Source: Combretum micranthum (lineage: Eukaryota; Streptophyta; Magnoliopsida; Myrtales; Combretaceae). From it: DNA of 64,000 nt. This document shows, piece by piece, positions 59,571 through 64,000 of this stretch. The stretch spans positions 2,356,001 through 2,420,000 of the forward strand of contig JAMXBD010000012.1 of assembly GCA_024138025.1 (NCBI GenBank), read 5' to 3'. How positions within the stretch are numbered: position 1 is the stretch's first letter; each line of letters opens with the position of its first letter. A program made the translations under genes and the position numbers. The notes below the pieces were generated by a model. The model saw only the letters and a list, made by a program, of their open reading frames with translations. It ran no database searches and was not told where the DNA came from.

Positions 59571-62500
59571 TCATACCCAAAAAAGCATATTAAACATAGT
59601 AACCCACCACATACAATATTAAAACTTAAGAATGACTATCTTAGTCACACGAAAATCTCGATGCAGATGTAAGGCGTACAATACAACAATAGGATACACC
59701 AATGGGATGTGTAGTTTGAGCAAGTAATATACAATAGACAAGAATCTAAATAAGCATTTACGTACAAAATATAAAGATATAAATTCTTTACATTAACTTA
59801 AGGGCATTCCACTGCTAAAATCTCCAAGGATCGAAATATAACTTTGTCTTTACTTGAAATTAAATAACTATCACCAAAAGATCTTAAAGGAATTCCAATC
59901 TAAGGTCCATATTTGAATTTTCCCCAAAAGCTTCCTAAAAGAAATGTTACTTGGATGTACTGTGGTCTTAGGTAGAGTAGCAAATGATCCTATGATAGCA
60001 AAAATCTACAGGGGTGTAAGCTTAACTTAACTTAGTGAGAATATTCCCGAGTCAACATATTCGAAGCAAAGTACCAAACAAGTTTTAATTATACAAGCAT
60101 ATCGTATGCATCAAACACATGAGCAAGCAAGGCATTTAGTTTTTCTAGAGCCATATGTTGAATGAATTTATACCCTTCATTTGGGGTTAGGTATATAGGT
60201 TAATCACGGCCATCACTTTCATAAATACATTTTATAGATCTTACCCAATACTACTTGCCATAAAAAACACACAGGTCTTATCGACTACTACTTGCCATCA
60301 TAAATATGCAAATCTTACCAGCTACTACTCATCATCATATAGATATTACCGGTTATGCCAACCACCACTATTATACACTTGTCCTACCAAATATATAATA
60401 ACAAATGTAATGAGACTCACTACATGAAGTGCATGATTCAATTTATTAAGCTCTTGGCATGACATTAAAATATCTTAGACGTGATCACACAATTTGTAGA
60501 CACTTCAACATGATATTAAATCATTCATTTGATTATCAACAATTCAATACTCGATATGCTTAATATAATTTCTCCAAACATTATGAATCACATGCACTTC
60601 CATTTTAATAATTTCCTATTTCTAGTGCCATAAACTACAAGCACAATTATGAGTATGAAAATTTGAGAAAGTAAACTTACTTGACCATGTCTTGATATCA
60701 CGCTCCTAGTCAAAGTAGTCTTATTGGTAGAAAATACCCCTTCCATGTCACCTGAACAAAAGAAATATCCAAGATGAGAATTCCATAGAATTTCTGCTAA
60801 AATTTTTTAATACTATCTTCTAATTTGCAGTGAAATTCGGATTGCGGAAATTCCAATTTGAAATGGCCATAACTTGGTCATTTTAACTCGAAATTTTGCT
60901 TACAAGTAGTCGTTTTCAACGTACTAAAAAGATATATATATATATATATATATTTCTAAGGTTAATTTTAATAATTAAGGTCATTTGGGTCTCGGAATAA
61001 GGCCTTACAGATTCATATTTTTAGGTTCCAGCCTACAAAATTAAATTTTTTTTTAAGTTTTACATCATCCAAGAATTCTATAGCAAGCACAAAGCATTTA
61101 TTTATTTGAAAATCATTTGATACTTATATTTGCTAATATCATATGCATGATTTTAGTAATGTTGCCTCAAGAATGATTATTCATAAAACAATTTGATTTG
61201 GAAGTTTGAAAAGTTAAGTTTGTGAATATAATTACTAAGATTACAAATTTCTATATTTTCTTGGCTTCATAAAATAATTTCGTATCCTATAAACTTGATT
61301 TATCTTATGTTGAGTAATTGCTTTATCTTAAGTTGGAAAAATTCTAAATTTGCTTATGAAAAATTAACTTAATCTTGGTTCTTAACAAAATCTTAATATG
61401 CCTAAATATATTTTAAGAAAATTTTGCGTAGCAAAGCCTTGCCAACATTTAATTTTAAAGAAAGTGTGACTAGTTATTTATTTTTATCTTTAAGGAAATC
61501 CTCTTTAAGTGTGGCAAACTTATTTTGAAAGCCTATGGTCTCATTTTATAAAATGGAACCTAATGCCTCTTTTTTATTTTGAAAATCTTTTACTATGGAA
61601 ACAACATTAGTTGATGAACATGCATGCAAGTGAACATATTATTTATGTTAAGAATCAACCTATGTAACAAAATAGCAAAAATAGAAAATAAAAGAGCAAA
61701 AGCAAGGATAAGAATATGGAAGTCTTAGCTTATTATCAAGACTTTCCAAGACTGAATAAATTCCAAATGACCTCAAAAGAAAAAGATAAGAAATGAAAAA
61801 GAAGGAAAAGAAAAAGAAGAAATAAAAATCATGAAAGTCTTAAATTTTATTCACGGCTTCCCGAGACTTAGAAATTGACAAATCAAATAAAGTAAAGCAA
61901 GAAAATAATAAGAAAAATATTAGAGTCTTAAATTCATGTGAAGGACTCCTCGGGACTTAAATTATGGACAAGTCCCTTTGTTTTAACTTGATGAGGACAA
62001 GTCTAAGACTTCAAATGACTAGTCTTGATTAGAATAAGCAATAGATAGGAAACAAGATACGAGCATAATAACAAAAGCATAATAAGATGTTATATTAATG
62101 AGCTTTAGACTATAAAAATATATTTAGATATATATACACAAATATACTTTACATAATACATATAGAAAACTATATTAGTAGCATTAATAAAATAGCAACA
62201 TAACAAGAATCAAAGTGTTGAACAAGACATGAACAAGTTGTTGTTGTTCTCATGATTTCCTCCCTAACATAATGCTCATGTGGTTTTAAAAATCAAAACA
62301 CACAAAGTGTTCATGTTATGTTAACATAAGGAAAGAGAGGGTTTAATATTTTACCTAGAATTGAAGATTAGTTGTAGAAGATGAATGGAAGAAGAAAAGT
62401 TTGTGAAAACACAAAGAAATGGGAAGGGATGATCACGTTTTGCAAAGGAGAAGAAGAGAGAAATTTGTAGAGAAATTTTGATAGAGTTTTATTATGTAGG

Positions 62501-63260
62501 AGAAAATGTGTAAAGAATGAAAGAAAGAGGAGGTATTTATAGAGTTTTGGAGTGAAAATTAAAGTGAATTAAATTAATTAAAAAAGAAAAATAAATAGAT
62601 AGATGGAGAGAGAAGTGACACCAGTTTGAGGAGAAAGGGAGAGAGAAAATTGATTAAATTTGTATTCTTGTAATAAAAAGTAGGTAATGTGTAAGATATG
62701 ATATGTATAAAGTTTTAAGAGAAAAGAAAATATAAGAGATAGGTATGTAAGAGTGTAGAATAGGTAGTAAGAAAAAGTAGAGATAGAGGAATAGTAATAA
62801 ATAGTAGTGAATTGTAAATGAACAGTAGATTAGACAAATAAAATATTGATAGTAAGGAAAATATGTGTAAAAAAGCTATATTTGATCTTTTTAGAAATCG
62901 AAAAATTTTATAATTGATATTTTACGATTCCTCATCTAGTTACAAGTCTAGATGTGTTTTCGGAATATTTTCACGTTTCGCATGCTAGGACCTTGTTTTT
63001 GAAAACTAATTCCTTTCGGATCCGAAACAATTGAATTTTTGACGAATATGATATTTTTAGGTTATAAGACATTATTCCGCACTATAATCTATGGTTAACT
63101 CATTTTTTTTTTAAGGTTTTGTGCATGGGATTGCCAATCTAAACAATCTAGTATTTAAGGTAAATTTAGGTTAGCTTTAGGGTTTCTGATTTGATTTCTA
63201 ATTCTAAGGTTTACTTAGAATTATCGTAAAATCTAGGGTTTAAAATTAGAGTAAAGGTTG
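59571..63260 (-). mobile_element. Large gypsy LTR-like insertion inside the copia element
   Basis: Splits the copia frame between GSKP and PIDLNHK. On the minus strand there is a TATA CTATAAATACCTCC (about 62541-62528), a C/T-rich leader, a donor-like CTAGGTAAAATAT near 62355 and an end GGGTATGACA near 59571. That is the layout of a long Tekay/Del-type LTR with no coding domain. At about 3.7 kb it is a long solo LTR or a deleted element. (AT)n at 60932-60951. Short frames inside are chance. Confidence 0.55.
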
Positions 63261-63261
63261 G

Positions 63262-63510
63262 CTTACTTCCAAGTCTCCCAATTTTTGCTAACAAGTCAAT
63301 CACATATTTCTACTACGAAATGAAAATTCCTTGTGTGGAATAGGCCACCTCAAGACTGAGGAAGTACTTCAGTTCCCCTAATTCCTTTATCTCAAATTCT
63401 TTGGTTAGCTTTTGCTTCAACTCGATTGTACTTTTCTTTCTCAACATTTCTAGTTACTATGATGTCATATGCATATACTTACTCCCTTGCAACCAAGTGC
63501 TCAATAAAGA
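63262..63510 (-). pseudogene. pol: Ty1/copia reverse transcriptase fragment
   Basis: Minus-strand blocks: QGSKYMHMTS (at the YVDD region, degraded), LRKKSTIELKQKLTKEFEIK, ELGELKYFLSLEVAYSTQGI and KYVIDLLAKIGRLGSK. It is continuous with 59560 and cut at its 5' side by the CACTA end at 63513. Confidence 0.85.
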
Positions 63511-63512
63511 GA

Positions 63513-64000
63513 CACTACAAGAATTTTGAGGTTTAGCCACGTTAAATTACCGTTGCAAATTGTGAAAAAAACGTGGCAAAATCAATTTTGCAACGTTTAA
63601 TAAATGTGTCTAATAAACGTCGCCCAATCTGTGTTGCAAATTGATTTGGCCACGTTAAAAAATTAAACATGGCGAAGATAATTTACGTGAAAATGACATA
63701 ATGAAAGGCAACATAAAAACGTGGCCATAAGTTATATGATAGGCGACTTTTGTTGTGTGGCCAATATGCAAATTTTGTTCCCGCTTTTTTTAGTTGGGTT
63801 TGTTATGAAATGGATTTGGTGATTAAGTAAAAAAACGTCGCCAATGTAATTTTCACCTAAATTATGTTCGCCATGTTTAATTTTTTAACGTGGCCATAAG
63901 TTATATGATAGGCGACTTTTGTTGTGTGGCCAATACGCAAAATTTGTTCCCGCTTTTTTTTATTTGGATTGTTATGAAATGGATTTGGTGACATTAAGTA
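63513..64000 (+). mobile_element. CACTA (En/Spm) transposon terminus, runs off the window
   Basis: Starts CACTACAAGAATTTT, the standard CACTA terminal sequence, within the copia reverse transcriptase. The following 480 bp are packed with subterminal words in both orientations: ACGTGGCCA, AACGTCGCC, GGCGAC, TTGGCCACGTT. In CACTA elements such words bind the transposase complex. Flanking GA/AGA may be part of the 3-bp target duplication; the other end lies outside. Confidence 0.85.
63717..63992. repeat. Direct duplication inside the CACTA subterminal region, period about 176 bp
   Basis: ACGTGGCCATAAGTTATATG through GTGTGGCCAATA.GCAA.. to GAAATGGATTTGGTGA occurs at about 63718-63820 and 63890-63992. 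Between them AAACATGGCG appears inverted as CGCCATGTTT. Confidence 0.75.

Noticed and set aside
1..64000. CRISPR arrays, bacterial operons, tRNA or rRNA genes
   Set aside because: No regular direct-repeat/spacer array. The tRNA-like boxes found belong to SINEs with A-tails. No rRNA blocks.

Overview
This is an AT-rich stretch of nuclear DNA from a flowering plant, most likely a eudicot. The evidence is spliced GT-AG introns, plant-type retrotransposons (Athila-like and chromovirus Ty3/gypsy, Ty1/copia, an L1-type LINE with an RNase H domain), tRNA-derived SINEs, MITEs, a CACTA end and an endogenous pararetrovirus. I cannot name the species. Almost every open frame in the window is a decayed mobile-element fragment or chance. 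Only one host gene family is visible, a GDSL esterase/lipase.

Layout. 1-1755 is a minus-strand LTR-like piece cut by the window edge, lying inside the 5' LTR of an Athila-like element. That element runs on through LTR end, primer-binding site, gag remnant, an internal promoter/leader-intron look-alike, a long broken ORF, polypurine tract and 3' LTR (1756-11872). From 13000 to 23816 there is an L1-type LINE (DUF4283-like ORF1, endonuclease, reverse transcriptase, RNase H, poly(A)), cut by at least five later insertions. An 83-bp tandem repeat follows (24571-24910). 24996-30798 holds the 3' end of a chromovirus (integrase C-terminus, chromodomain, LTR) and its flank; the same block recurs at 52288-58373.

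31000-37449 is a five-exon GDSL esterase/lipase gene with upstream region. All splice sites and catalytic blocks are present, but a single in-frame TAG lies in exon 4. 37900-44820 is a second, older and mostly destroyed unit: flank, upstream region and one exon remnant. 45950-50600 is a minus-strand pararetrovirus relic (movement protein, acidic region, coat protein with zinc knuckle) split by a 1.5-kb insertion. 58600-63510 is a minus-strand copia element split by a 3.7-kb gypsy LTR-like insertion. From 63513 to the end is a CACTA transposon terminus.

Reading the whole: the locus looks like a tandem array of [flank - GDSL gene] units, about three copies of the flank being recognisable, that has been heavily colonised by transposons. 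Comparing the paralogous copies gives empty sites that prove several insertions and give exact target-site duplications. Many stop codons are TAG where CAG is expected, as cytosine-methylation decay would produce. I found no previously undescribed enzymatic system; the most informative material is the GDSL array with its one-stop gene, the layered insertions and the pararetrovirus relic.
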